64,000 nucleotides of DNA from contig NZ_CP033966.1 of the NCBI RefSeq assembly GCF_003854895.1, forward strand, positions 4,588,001-4,652,000. The letters run 5' to 3'. The notes beneath the pieces are model-generated. The model saw only the letters and a program-made list of their open reading frames with translations, was not told the origin of the DNA and searched no databases. The position numbers and the translations under genes are program-made. Shown one piece after another: positions 1 through 8,179 of the stretch (positions are counted from its first letter, which is position 1; every line of letters begins with the position of its first letter). The stretch is from Pigmentiphaga sp. H8 (GTDB taxonomy: Bacteria; Pseudomonadota; Gammaproteobacteria; Burkholderiales; Burkholderiaceae_B).

Positions 1-218
1 CGTTCTTCCTGCAGATCCTGGAACTGACCAACCGTGTCCGCGAACAGGGGGAATGGGGCCGCTTGAAGCGCCGTTCGCTCACGCCGGAGCGGCGGGTGCA
101 GTACCAGCGGCAGCACCGCGCCATCGTCGAGGCCTTGAAGGACCGCGACGCCGCCCAGGCGCGCGAACTCCTGCTGGGCCACCTGCAGCAGATCCGGCAG
201 AATCTGTTCGACGCCTGA
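1..218 (+). CDS. GntR-family regulator, C-terminal fragment (cut by window edge)
   Basis: The reading frame starting at base 3 is open to a TGA at 216-218 and encodes about 71 residues of helix-rich sequence ending in a pattern typical of FCD-domain GntR regulators (a conserved His in 'QRQHRAIVEALKDRD', then 'AQARELLLGHLQQIRQN'). FCD domains bind small carboxylate ligands and control the N-terminal winged helix, which lies outside the window. The gene converges on the methyltransferase gene with 15 bases between stop codons. Ligand and target genes cannot be told from this fragment. Confidence 0.8.
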   Translation, partial: FFLQILELTNRVREQGEWGRLKRRSLTPERRVQYQRQHRAIVEALKDRDAAQARELLLGHLQQIRQNLFDA

Positions 219-233
219 CGCCCGGCGGGCGGC

Positions 234-1025
234 CTACCGCGAGGGCTCGCGCCCGGTCCGCAGCGGGTGGACCTCCCGGGCCGTGGCCACCGCGGCGCGG
301 CGCGGCGCCTTCTGCTTTTTCCAGGCGGGACCGATCAGCCGCATGCCCACCGTGCGCTTGACCGCGGACACCACGTACAGCCCGCCGCATACCGGCCACC
401 AGCGCTCGCCGGCGCTTTCCATGAAGGCGTAGCGGCGCAGCCATTTCTCGGTGCGGCAGGCCGGCGCATAGATGCCGAAGCGGCCGCTCTCGACCTCGAA
501 CGACAGCAGCTTGAGCCAGTCCTTGATGCGCGCGGGAGACAGCGGCTGGATGCCGGGCGGCAGGAAGGACCGGCGCCGGCCCAGCAGGCGGCCGGCGCCC
601 CACAGGCTCCACGGATTGAAACCGGTGATCACCAGGCGGCCTTCGGGAATCAGCACCCGTTCGGCCTCGCGCAGGACCTGGTGGGGGTCGTCCGAGCACT
701 CCAGCGTGTGGGGCAGGACCAGCAGGTCCAGGCTTTGCGAATCGAACGGCAAGGCCTCCAGGTCGGCCACCACGAACGCATTCCAGCGCGCCCGCTGCGG
801 CTCGGACGGTATCGCGCCGGCGACGTAGCCCTTGAAGGGCATGCGGTTGGCGCGCAGCGCGTCCAGTTCGGCCAGGCCGGCCTGCATGGCATGGAAGCCG
901 AATACGTCGGACACCGCCTCGTCCAGCCGCGCCTGCTCCCAGGCGAGCGCGTGGCGGCCGGGATCGGTCGCCAGCCACGCGGCAAGCTCTACAATCGGAG
1001 AATCCTGGACGTCAGACGGCAGCAT
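234..1025 (-). CDS. YafS-like class I SAM-dependent methyltransferase
   Basis: 263-residue protein related to the Methyltransf_11 group. The post-motif I region ('VVADLEALPFDSQSLDLLVLPHTLE') and the 'RVLIPEGRLVITGFNPWSLWG' strand are clear, but the usual glycine-rich SAM loop (E/DxGxGxG) is not recognisable where expected, so the cofactor site may be divergent. In E. coli the homologous gene yafS lies divergent to gloB, and the same arrangement is seen here, which supports the assignment. I chose the ATG at 1025 (MLPSDVQDS); a longer reading from 1121 would overlap gloB heavily. The methylated substrate is not known to me. Confidence 0.8.
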   Translation of the reverse strand: MLPSDVQDSPIVELAAWLATDPGRHALAWEQARLDEAVSDVFGFHAMQAGLAELDALRANRMPFKGYVAGAIPSEPQRARWNAFVVADLEALPFDSQSLDLLVLPHTLECSDDPHQVLREAERVLIPEGRLVITGFNPWSLWGAGRLLGRRRSFLPPGIQPLSPARIKDWLKLLSFEVESGRFGIYAPACRTEKWLRRYAFMESAGERWWPVCGGLYVVSAVKRTVGMRLIGPAWKKQKAPRRAAVATAREVHPLRTGREPSR

Positions 1026-1029
1026 CGGA

Positions 1030-1866
1030 ATGAAAGACTCGAAAGGAAGCAAACGATCGGCCGGCCCGCAAGATGCCGGCCCGGCGGCCGGCATAACCGG
1101 CATCCCCGCCTTCAATGACAACTACCTGTGGTTGATCCGGCAGGGCACGCTGGCGGCCGTGGTGGACCCCGGCGATGCCGGTCCGGTCCTGGCCTCGCTG
1201 CAGCAGCAGCGCCTCCAGCTTCGTGCCATTCTACTGACTCACCACCACAAGGACCATGTCGGCGGTGTCCTGGAGCTGGTCGAACGCACCGGCGCCACGG
1301 TATTCGGTCCCGCGGGCGAGAAACTGCCCCACTGCGACCGCCGCCTCGCCCAGGGCGACCGGGTCACCCTGCCTGAACTGGATCTGGACCTGGAGGTGCT
1401 GGACGTGCCGGGGCATACCGCCGGCCACATCGCGTATGCCGGCCGCGCGGCCGGCGTCGAACCGCTGGTGTTCTGCGGCGACACGCTGTTCGCCTCGGGA
1501 TGCGGCCGCCTGTTCGAGGGCACGCCGCAGCAGATGAAGGCCTCGCTGGACAAACTGGCGGCCCTGCCCGCCAGGACGCGCATCTACTGCGCGCACGAAT
1601 ACACCTTGTCCAACCTGGCCTGGGCCACCGCCGTCGAACCCGACAACGCGGCGCTGCACGTATGGCACCAGCAGGCGCGCCACCTGCGCGAACAATCGCA
1701 GCCCACGGTGCCCACCACGCTGGATCTGGAACGCCAGGTCAATCCTTTCCTGCGCACCGCCGTTCCCGAGGTGGCGGCGGCCGCGGCGACCCATGCCGGC
1801 AGGCCGATGGCCGACGCCGTCGAGGTTTTCGCCGCGCTGCGCGAATGGAAGAACGACTTCCGGTAG
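1030..1866 (+). CDS. gloB: hydroxyacylglutathione hydrolase (glyoxalase II)
   Basis: 278-residue metallo-beta-lactamase-fold enzyme that hydrolyses S-D-lactoylglutathione to D-lactate and glutathione, the second step of methylglyoxal detoxification in the cytoplasm. It has the family start pattern 'IPAFNDNYLW', the binuclear metal motif 'THHHKDHVGG', a downstream 'GHTAGHIAY' histidine strand, 'FCGDTLFASGCGR' and 'CAHEYTLSN'. The only in-frame ATG near the family start is at 1030; it adds about 25 residues to the usual N-terminus and has a poor ribosome site. The start codons of gloB and the methyltransferase are only four bases apart, so each promoter must lie inside the other gene or upstream of it. 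Confidence 0.93.
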   Translation: MKDSKGSKRSAGPQDAGPAAGITGIPAFNDNYLWLIRQGTLAAVVDPGDAGPVLASLQQQRLQLRAILLTHHHKDHVGGVLELVERTGATVFGPAGEKLPHCDRRLAQGDRVTLPELDLDLEVLDVPGHTAGHIAYAGRAAGVEPLVFCGDTLFASGCGRLFEGTPQQMKASLDKLAALPARTRIYCAHEYTLSNLAWATAVEPDNAALHVWHQQARHLREQSQPTVPTTLDLERQVNPFLRTAVPEVAAAAATHAGRPMADAVEVFAALREWKNDFR

Positions 1867-1932
1867 AGCACGCCGCATCTTGCCCCGATTTCCGTTCAAT
1901 GCCCGCCAAAAGCTTCGAATTTGTAAAGCGGG

Positions 1933-1962
1933 TTGACGGAAACCATTCTCGATTCGTACTAT
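1933..1962 (+). promoter_or_regulatory. candidate sigma-70 promoter for mltD
   Basis: TTGACG at 1933-1938 and TACTAT at 1957-1962 are separated by 18 bases, in a locally AT-richer part of the gloB-mltD gap. Transcription from here would give a leader of about 145 bases that contains the hairpin at 2052-2095. Matched by eye only. Confidence 0.45.
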
Positions 1963-2051
1963 GCCGCGCTAAATGCACCGTGAGTCGCGCCGGTCCCCCG
2001 AGCCGGGGCCCTGTGCCCCTTCCCGGAATCCCCGCGGCTCCAAATTGAAAC

Positions 2052-2095
2052 TGCCTCGCTGGGCCCCGTCCTCCGGGACGAGGCCCAGCGAGGCA
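2052..2095 (+). promoter_or_regulatory. long hairpin just upstream of the mltD ribosome site
   Basis: A 14-bp perfect stem, TGCCTCGCTGGGCC at 2052-2065 against GGCCCAGCGAGGCA at 2082-2095, encloses a second 5-bp stem (CGTCC/GGACG) with a TCCG loop. No T-run follows, so it does not look like an intrinsic terminator of gloB. It ends 7 bases before the AAGGA of mltD (2103-2107), so in the mRNA it would sit directly beside the ribosome site. It could insulate, stabilise or regulate mltD translation. Confidence 0.65.
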
Positions 2096-2115
2096 TGTGG
2101 TCAAGGACACGAAAC

Positions 2116-3636
2116 ATGCTATTGCGCCCCCGCGGCGTCTGGAATCTGCGGGCGGGCGTCCGCGATGGTCGTCCAGCCTCCCTGTACAAAATCCTGATCG
2201 CCGGGTGCGTGATGGTCCTGGCGGGCTGCGCTTCGATGGAACGCCCCGCGGCAACCGGCCAGGACATGCAAGGGGTGGCGACCGCCCCCTCCACCGGCGC
2301 CAACAACCCCGCCGGCTTCTCTTCCTCCCCGCGAGTCTCCCAGGCACCCCGCCCCGTCGGCCGGCGCATCGACTCGCCCCTGAGCCTGCACACGCCCGAT
2401 GACGGCCTGGAACCGCGCATGGTCGACCTGACCGTGCAGCCGGCCGATATCTGGACCCGTATCCGGCGCGGCTATGCGGTGCCCAACATCGACACGCCGC
2501 TGGTCAAGGAATGGGAGAACTTCTACGCCTCGCGCCCGGACTACATCCAGCGGACGGCCGAGCGCGCCGGCAAGTATCTCTATTACATCGTCGAAGAGAT
2601 CGACCAGCGCGGCATGCCGACCGAACTCGCGCTGCTCCCCTTCGTGGAAAGCTCGTACGACCCCTGGGCGCTGTCGCGCTCGCAGGCGTCGGGCCTGTGG
2701 CAGTTCATCCCCACCACCGGCCGCGGCTTCAACCTGAAGCAGGACTGGTGGCGCGACGAGCGGCGCGACCCCATCGCCTCCACCCGCGCGGCGCTGGACT
2801 ACCTGCAATACCTGTTCGACTTCCACGGCGACTGGCACCTGGCGCTGGCCTCCTACAACTGGGGCGAAGGCTCGGTCAAGCGCGCCATCGACAAGAACAC
2901 GGCGCGCAGCCAGCCGACCGACTACCTGTCGCTGGACATGCCGGACGAGACGCGCAACTACATCCCCAAGCTGCAGGCGATCAAGAACATCATCTCCAAT
3001 CCGGCCGCCTACAACATCGCGCTGCCGTCGATCGACAACCAGCCCTACTTCGTCACCATCACCAAGAGCCGCAACATCGATGTGAAGCTGGCCGCCCAGC
3101 TGGCCGAGATGCCGCTCGACGAATTCAAGGCGCTCAACCCGTCGTTCAACCGCGGCGTGATCCTGGGCAGCCACGAGCCCACGCTGCTGCTGCCGGCCGA
3201 CCGCATCAGCATCTTCGAGGCCAACCTGCGCGCCTACAGCGGTTCGCTGTCGTCGTGGCACACGCATGAGCTGGCCCGCGGCGAGACCCTGACCACCGTC
3301 GCCCGCAAATACGGCACCTCGGTCGCGACGCTGCGCAAGGCCAACGGCCTGGGCACCCGATCGCGCATCGGATCCGGCGACATCCTCATGGTGCCCACCA
3401 GCCGCCAGGCCGAACCCACCCTGGTCGCCAGCGCCGGCATCACCCCCGTGCGCGCCACCGTCCAGAGCAATGGCCGCGCGAAAAAGACCGTCCAGGCACG
3501 GACGTACAAGGTCCGCAAGGGCGACACCCTAAGCTCCATCGCCCGCCAGTACGACATCTCGGTCGACCGCCTGCGCGCCCTGAATCGCATCAAGGGCTCG
3601 AACATCCCCGCCGGCCGCACGCTGAAGATCCAGTAA
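2116..3636 (+). CDS. mltD: membrane-bound lytic murein transglycosylase D
   Basis: 506-residue lipoprotein that cleaves the MurNAc-GlcNAc bond of peptidoglycan to 1,6-anhydro products at the inner face of the outer membrane. A signal peptide ends in a lipobox (LAGC). The SLT domain carries 'LPFVESSYDPWALS' with the likely catalytic Glu178, then 'ASGLWQFIPTTGR' and 'ASYNWGEG'. Two LysM domains follow near the C-terminus ('ARGETLTTVARKYGTS' and 'RKGDTLSSIARQYDIS'). Start chosen at 2116 because AAGGA lies 8 bases upstream; the ATG at 2095 falls inside the hairpin stem. Adjacency of mltD and gloB is also known in enterobacteria. Confidence 0.94.
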   Translation: MLLRPRGVWNLRAGVRDGRPASLYKILIAGCVMVLAGCASMERPAATGQDMQGVATAPSTGANNPAGFSSSPRVSQAPRPVGRRIDSPLSLHTPDDGLEPRMVDLTVQPADIWTRIRRGYAVPNIDTPLVKEWENFYASRPDYIQRTAERAGKYLYYIVEEIDQRGMPTELALLPFVESSYDPWALSRSQASGLWQFIPTTGRGFNLKQDWWRDERRDPIASTRAALDYLQYLFDFHGDWHLALASYNWGEGSVKRAIDKNTARSQPTDYLSLDMPDETRNYIPKLQAIKNIISNPAAYNIALPSIDNQPYFVTITKSRNIDVKLAAQLAEMPLDEFKALNPSFNRGVILGSHEPTLLLPADRISIFEANLRAYSGSLSSWHTHELARGETLTTVARKYGTSVATLRKANGLGTRSRIGSGDILMVPTSRQAEPTLVASAGITPVRATVQSNGRAKKTVQARTYKVRKGDTLSSIARQYDISVDRLRALNRIKGSNIPAGRTLKIQ

Positions 3637-3686
3637 ACTCGCACCTCCCACGCCCCCATAAGCCCCCAGGCAGTTGCCCGGGCACC

Positions 3687-3750
3687 GTGGATCCGGCTCC
3701 GCCGGTCCACCAGTGCCGCCTCCTGGGGGGCGCGCGCAGCGCGTAGGGGG
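3687..3750 (+). repeat. dispersed REP-like hairpin repeat, copy 1 (GTGGA subtype)
   Basis: Single copy between mltD and fabI. Hairpin 1 is GTGGATCCGGC/GCCGGTCCAC; it is followed by a C-run/G-run stem (CCTCCTGGGGGG), a CGCGCGCAGCGCG stem and the terminal TAGGGGG. The same order of parts recurs at 4572-4798, 11714-11860 and 30901-31147. Confidence 0.85.
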
Positions 3751-3776
3751 TACATTCTTTTACAGGGACCCTAGAC

Positions 3777-4571
3777 ATGGGCTTTCTCGCCGGTAAACGC
3801 ATCCTGGTCACCGGGGTGCTGTCCAATCGCTCCATCGCCTATGGCATCGCCAAGGCCTGCCACCGCGAAGGCGCGGAGCTTGCCTTCACCTACGTAGGCG
3901 ACCGCTTCAAGGATCGCATCACCGAATTCGCCGCCGAATTCGACAGCCAGCTCGTGTTTCCGTGCGACGTCGGCGACGACGCGCAGATCGAGGCCGTGTT
4001 CGCCGACCTGGGCAAGACCTGGACCAAGCTGGATGGCCTGGTACACGCGATCGGCTTCGCGCCGCGCGAAGCCATCGCCGGCGACTTCCTGGACGGCCTG
4101 TCGCGCGAAGGCTTCCGCATCGCGCACGACATCTCGGCCTACAGCTTCCCCGCCATGGCCAAGGCCGCCCTGCCTCTGCTGCAAGGGCCGGAAGGCAATG
4201 GCACCGGTGCGGTGCTGACGCTCAGCTACCTGGGCGCCGAGCGCGTGGTCGACAACTACAACACCATGGGCGTGGCCAAGGCCGCGCTGGAAGCCGCCAC
4301 CCGCTACCTGGCGACGTCGCTGGGCCCCAAGGGCATCCGCGCCAACGCCATCTCGGCCGGCCCCATCAAGACGCTGGCGGCCGCCGGCATCAAGGACTTC
4401 TCGAAGATCCTGAACTTCGTCGAGACCTTCGCGCCGCTGCGCCGCAACGTCACCATCGACGACGTCGGCAACGTCGCCGCCTTCCTGCTGTCGGACCTGG
4501 CCGCCGGCGTAACCGGCGAAGTCACGCACGTAGACGCCGGCTTCTCCACGGTAGTCCCCGGTATAGGATGA
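3777..4571 (+). CDS. fabI: enoyl-[acyl-carrier-protein] reductase (NADH)
   Basis: 264-residue short-chain dehydrogenase-like enzyme that reduces trans-2-enoyl-ACP in the last step of each fatty-acid elongation cycle. It begins with the FabI signature 'GKRILVTGVLSNRSIAYGIA', has 'HAIGFAPRE', the 'LSYLGAERVVDNYNTMGVAKAALE' active-site stretch with the Tyr and Lys of the FabI Y-x6-K pattern, and 'AGPIKTLAAAGI'. Length is as expected. An AGGGA precedes the ATG by about 10 bases. Flanked on both sides by dispersed repeats, so probably a single-gene transcription unit. Confidence 0.96.
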   Translation: MGFLAGKRILVTGVLSNRSIAYGIAKACHREGAELAFTYVGDRFKDRITEFAAEFDSQLVFPCDVGDDAQIEAVFADLGKTWTKLDGLVHAIGFAPREAIAGDFLDGLSREGFRIAHDISAYSFPAMAKAALPLLQGPEGNGTGAVLTLSYLGAERVVDNYNTMGVAKAALEAATRYLATSLGPKGIRANAISAGPIKTLAAAGIKDFSKILNFVETFAPLRRNVTIDDVGNVAAFLLSDLAAGVTGEVTHVDAGFSTVVPGIG

Positions 4572-4798
4572 CCCCCCCCTACGCCCTTCGGGCGCCCCCC
4601 AGGGGGCCGACGGCGGTGGACCGGCGGAGCCGGATCCACCGTGTCGTGGTCTGTGTCGTCGTTCTCGGTGCGAAGCACCGCATGTTTGCTTTGATCCAGG
4701 GTGCCGCGGATCCGGCTTTGCCGGTCCGCCAGCGCCGCCCCCTTGAGGGGGCGCCCGAAGGGCGTAGGGGGTGGGCTTCCCCTCAGCGCGTAGGGGGG
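4572..4798. repeat. head-to-head pair of dispersed REP-like repeats plus a partial copy
   Basis: A minus-orientation GTGGA-type copy (4572-4640) begins at the fabI stop codon, and a plus-orientation GCGGA-type copy (about 4702-4771) follows. Between them lies a small hairpin (CGGTGCGAAGCACCG). A third fragment, CAGCGCGTAGGGGGG at 4784-4798, is the tail of another copy and overlaps the 3' end of dctD: the dctD stop and the codons for its last residues are written in repeat sequence. Confidence 0.85.
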
Positions 4799-6165
4799 AT
4801 CAGATACACACCCCGGTCTATGCCGTGGCGTTGCAGCTTGTCGTAGAAAGTCTTGCGCGGAATACCCAGGGTTTGCAGGGTGGCCTTGATGTCGCCCTGG
4901 TGGCGCGCCAGCGCTTCCCGGATCAGGTCGGCCTCGTAGCGCTCCATGCGCTGCGGCAGGGTCGCCTCGGTCTCCGGCGCTTCGGGCGCCGTCTCTTCCA
5001 CTCCCAGCACCACGCGTTCGGCGTAGTGCATCAGTTCCCTGACATTGCCGGGCCAGGCGTGGGTCCGCAGGTGCTGGCGCACCGCCGGCGTGATCGCGGG
5101 CGGGTCGATCTTGAAGCGGGCCGCCGCGCGGGAAACGAAATAGGAAAACAGCAGCGGGATGTCGTCGCGGCGTTCGCGCAGGGGCGGGATGCGGACGGTC
5201 ACCACGTTCAGGCGATGGAACAGGTCGGCACGGAACTGGCCGCGCTGCGCCGGATCGCTCAGGTCGGTCTTGGTGGCCGCCACCACGCGCAGGTCGACCG
5301 GACGGACCTCGTTGGTACCCAGCGGCGAAACCTCGCGCGTCTCCAGCACCCGCAGCAGCTTGATCTGCGCTGCCAGCGGCATGCTTTCGATCTCGTCCAG
5401 GAACAGCGTGCCGCCGCTGGAATGCTCGATGCGCCCGACGCGGCGGCGCTGGGCGCCGGTGAACGCGCCGGCCTCGTGGCCGAACAGTTCGCTTTCGATG
5501 ACCGTGTCCGGCAAGGCGCCGCAATTAAGCCCGACGAAAGGCTGCGCATGGCGCGCGCCCCAGGCATGCAGGGCCTGGGCCACCACCTCCTTGCCCGCCC
5601 CGGTTTCGCCCAGCACCAGGACGTCGACGTCGGCGCTGGCCAGATGGCCCAGTGTCTTGCGCAGGCGCTGCATGGCCGGCGTCTCGCCGATCAACGGCAG
5701 GCTCTCGCCCGCGTCGCGGGCCAGCCGCTTCAGCCGGCGGTTGTCCAGCACCAGGCGCCGCTTGTCCAATGCGTTGCGGGCCGCCGTGGCCAGCCGCTCG
5801 GCCGGATAGGGCTTGGCCAGGAAGTCGTAGGCGCCTTCGTGCATGGCGGCCACCGCCATGTCGACGTCGCCGTGGCCGGTGATCAGGATGACGGGCAGGT
5901 CCGGGTCCCGTTCGCGCAGCCGCCGGAACAGTTCCAGGCCATCGACCACCGGCATGCGCACGTCCGTGACGACGATGCCGGCGAAATCGGCCGGTACCCG
6001 CTCCAGGGCCTCGGCGGCCGAGACAGCGGTCTCGACGCGGAAACCGGCCAGCTCCAGGGTCTGCTGGTTGGCTTCCCGCATGGCGGGATCGTCGTCGACG
6101 AACAGCACGCGGTCGACGGCGTCGGCCCCCGGCGGCGTGGGATCGGTGGAAAAGGAAGCGTTCAC
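4783..6165 (-). CDS. dctD: sigma-54-dependent response regulator, DctD type
   Basis: 460-residue NtrC-class activator. The receiver domain has an acidic pocket ('VDDDPAMRE') and phospho-acceptor Asp68 in 'VVTDVRMPVVDG'. The AAA+ domain has Walker A 'GETGAGKEV', the sigma-54 contact loop 'GAFTGA' and 'GGTLFLDEIESM'. A Fis-type helix-turn-helix closes it ('GDIKATLQTLGIPRKTFYDKL'). The GTG start at 6165 overlaps the dctB stop by four bases (GTGA), implying translational coupling. It should be phosphorylated by the adjacent kinase and activate dctA from the sites at 8048-8096. The last residues (IPPTR) come from a repeat fragment. Confidence 0.92.
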   Translation of the reverse strand: MNASFSTDPTPPGADAVDRVLFVDDDPAMREANQQTLELAGFRVETAVSAAEALERVPADFAGIVVTDVRMPVVDGLELFRRLRERDPDLPVILITGHGDVDMAVAAMHEGAYDFLAKPYPAERLATAARNALDKRRLVLDNRRLKRLARDAGESLPLIGETPAMQRLRKTLGHLASADVDVLVLGETGAGKEVVAQALHAWGARHAQPFVGLNCGALPDTVIESELFGHEAGAFTGAQRRRVGRIEHSSGGTLFLDEIESMPLAAQIKLLRVLETREVSPLGTNEVRPVDLRVVAATKTDLSDPAQRGQFRADLFHRLNVVTVRIPPLRERRDDIPLLFSYFVSRAAARFKIDPPAITPAVRQHLRTHAWPGNVRELMHYAERVVLGVEETAPEAPETEATLPQRMERYEADLIREALARHQGDIKATLQTLGIPRKTFYDKLQRHGIDRGVYLIPPTR

Positions 6166-8027
6166 GAAGCAGCCTCGGGAAGACGGATGGTGAAACACGC
6201 GCCGCGCCCCGCGGTGTGCACGGACAACGTGCCACCGAAGTCGGCGACGATGTCGCGGCTGATGACCAGCCCGAGGCCGAGGCCGCGCGGCTTGGTGGTG
6301 ACGAAGGGGGTATAGAGGGCCGCCATGACGCTGTCGGGCAGGCCGGGGCCGTTGTCTCCGACTTCGATGGCGACCTGGTTCGCGTCGCGCGTGGCGCGTA
6401 TCCATATCCGGGGACCGGACGTCCGCTCCAGCGCCTCGATGGCGTTCTGCAGAAGGTTGACCAGCACCTGCTCCAGGCGCACGCGCTCGGCGCGCACCGC
6501 CAGGCCGTCATCCACGCCGGTGCGTTCGAGCGCGATGCCATGCCGGCGCATCTGGGCACCCACCAGCGTCAGCGCGCCGTCGACGGCGGCGGCCACCGGC
6601 ACCGGGCCGGAAGAAGCGCCGGAGGATTTGCGCGAGAAGGTCCGCAACTCGTCGGTGATGACGCCGATGCGCTGCGTGAGCGCGGCGATCGACGCCATGT
6701 TGCCGCGCGCCCGCTCGACGTTGCCCCGGTCCAGGTAGGCGGCCGAGTTGTCGGCGTAGCTGCGGATGGCCGCGACCGGCTGGTTGATCTCGTGCGCCAC
6801 GCCGGCGGTGATCTGGCCCAGGAAGGCCAGTTTGTTGGCCTGCACCAGTTCTTCCTGCAACTTGTGCAGTTCGGCTTCGGCGCGGCGCCGGTCTTCCATC
6901 TCGGCCCGCAACTGGTCATTGGCGGCCCGTAGCTCGCCCGTGCGCGCCGCCACGCGCGACTCCAGTTCCTGGCGCGCGGCAGCCTGGGCAAGCACGAGAT
7001 CGTGGGCGCGGTGCCGGCGATGCAGCCAGATCCCCGCCACGAACAGGGCGCACAGCACCAGCAGCGCGGCGGCCACTCGGGCCGATGCCGCCGCGCGCGC
7101 CATGGCCTCGCGGGTCGCGCCCAGCAGGTGGAACTGCCACGGCGTACCCGGCACCGGCTCCTGCACATGCACGTATTCCTGTTCAGCCCGCCCGGGCAGG
7201 CTCGCCACCACCTGCCCCGGGCGGTCCGGGGCGGCCCGCGCCGGCAGGGCGGACAGCGGCGCATCGCCGAACTGCAGGCTGGTCCGCAGCGCGTCCCGCT
7301 GTGCCGCCGACAGCGTGCCGTAGACCTGGAAGCGCCAATCCTCCTGCGAGGACAACAGCACCACGCCGTGCTCGTCGGTCACGAACGCCGGATCCGGGAA
7401 GCGCCGCCAGCCGGCCTCGACGCCGTCGAACTCCACTTTCACGACCACCACCCCTAGCGTCCGTCCGTCCCGCTCCAGTTGCCGGCTCAGGTACAGCCCC
7501 GGGCGGTTGCTGACGTTGCCGAGCGCGAAATACTCGGCTTGGCCGGCATGCGCCGCCCCCTGGAAATAGGGCCTGAACGCGTAATCCGAGCCCACGAAGC
7601 TGGTGGGCTGGTTCCAGTTGCTGGCGGCCACGCCCACGCCGCGAGGATCGAGCAGGTAGATGACGGCGGCGCCGGTATCCCGGCTCAGCGCCTCGAACTT
7701 GAGATTCAGCGCGCCATAGCGCGCCGGGTCCCCGGTGGCCAGCGCCGCACTGACCTCGGAGTCCTGCGCCAACACGAAGGGCAGCGAGCGCTGCTTGTCG
7801 AGCTCGGCGGTCAACAGCGCGACCTTCAGCGCCGCCGCGTTGCGCGCCGCCGCCGCAACCTCCGAATAGGCCTGCTCACGCCCCACGCCTCCCGCCGCCC
7901 ACAGCGCGGACGCCAGCAGCGCGACGCCGATCAGGACGAAACAGGCCCATGCCCGGCCATGGCCGGGAACCCGGAAGGACGACGGCGCGGCGCGGTCGTC
8001 CGGGGTCGGCAAGGAAGGAGCAGGCAT
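6162..8027 (-). CDS. dctB: C4-dicarboxylate sensor histidine kinase, DctB type
   Basis: 621-residue inner-membrane kinase. A transmembrane helix near the N-terminus precedes a periplasmic Cache/PAS-like sensor domain ('GVGVAASNWNQPTSFVGSDYAFRPYF' region), a second membrane helix, a coiled-coil linker, a HisKA domain with phospho-acceptor His412 in 'GVAHEINQPVA', and a HATPase domain ('LLQNAIEAL', 'VGDNGPGLP', 'RGLGLGL'). These features and the 'YFALGNVS' sensor motif are typical of DctB. I prefer the ATG at 8027 over 8075, because the longer form would translate through the activator-type palindrome at 8048-8065. Cotranscribed with dctD. Confidence 0.9.
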   Translation of the reverse strand: MPAPSLPTPDDRAAPSSFRVPGHGRAWACFVLIGVALLASALWAAGGVGREQAYSEVAAAARNAAALKVALLTAELDKQRSLPFVLAQDSEVSAALATGDPARYGALNLKFEALSRDTGAAVIYLLDPRGVGVAASNWNQPTSFVGSDYAFRPYFQGAAHAGQAEYFALGNVSNRPGLYLSRQLERDGRTLGVVVVKVEFDGVEAGWRRFPDPAFVTDEHGVVLLSSQEDWRFQVYGTLSAAQRDALRTSLQFGDAPLSALPARAAPDRPGQVVASLPGRAEQEYVHVQEPVPGTPWQFHLLGATREAMARAAASARVAAALLVLCALFVAGIWLHRRHRAHDLVLAQAAARQELESRVAARTGELRAANDQLRAEMEDRRRAEAELHKLQEELVQANKLAFLGQITAGVAHEINQPVAAIRSYADNSAAYLDRGNVERARGNMASIAALTQRIGVITDELRTFSRKSSGASSGPVPVAAAVDGALTLVGAQMRRHGIALERTGVDDGLAVRAERVRLEQVLVNLLQNAIEALERTSGPRIWIRATRDANQVAIEVGDNGPGLPDSVMAALYTPFVTTKPRGLGLGLVISRDIVADFGGTLSVHTAGRGACFTIRLPEAAS

Positions 8028-8047
8028 GGCGGCGGACGGGAAGGCGA

Positions 8048-8096
8048 TGTGCGGATTTTCGCACACCAAAAACACGCATGAGCGAAAAACCGCACT
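8048..8096. promoter_or_regulatory. tandem DctD-type upstream activator sites
   Basis: Site 1, TGTGCGGATTTTCGCACA (8048-8065), is a dyad with 6-bp arms. Site 2 at 8079-8096, read on the minus strand as AGTGCGGTTTTTCGCTCA, matches site 1 at 15 of 18 positions. The centres are 31 bp apart, about three helical turns, and lie about 90-130 bp before the sigma-54 promoter of dctA. Paired DctD sites upstream of dctA are established in rhizobia. They lie just upstream of dctB, so phospho-DctD could also affect its own operon. Confidence 0.75.
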
Positions 8097-8179
8097 CCCG
8101 TCCCTGGCAAGCTTCTTTCAACGAGAAAATTATCCAGTCCGATCAATAGGTTACGAATTCACCGCCGCTACCGCAAAAC

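Noticed and set aside
4572..4580. C-run after fabI as a phase-variation tract
   Set aside because: It lies outside coding sequence and is simply the tail of the dispersed repeat.
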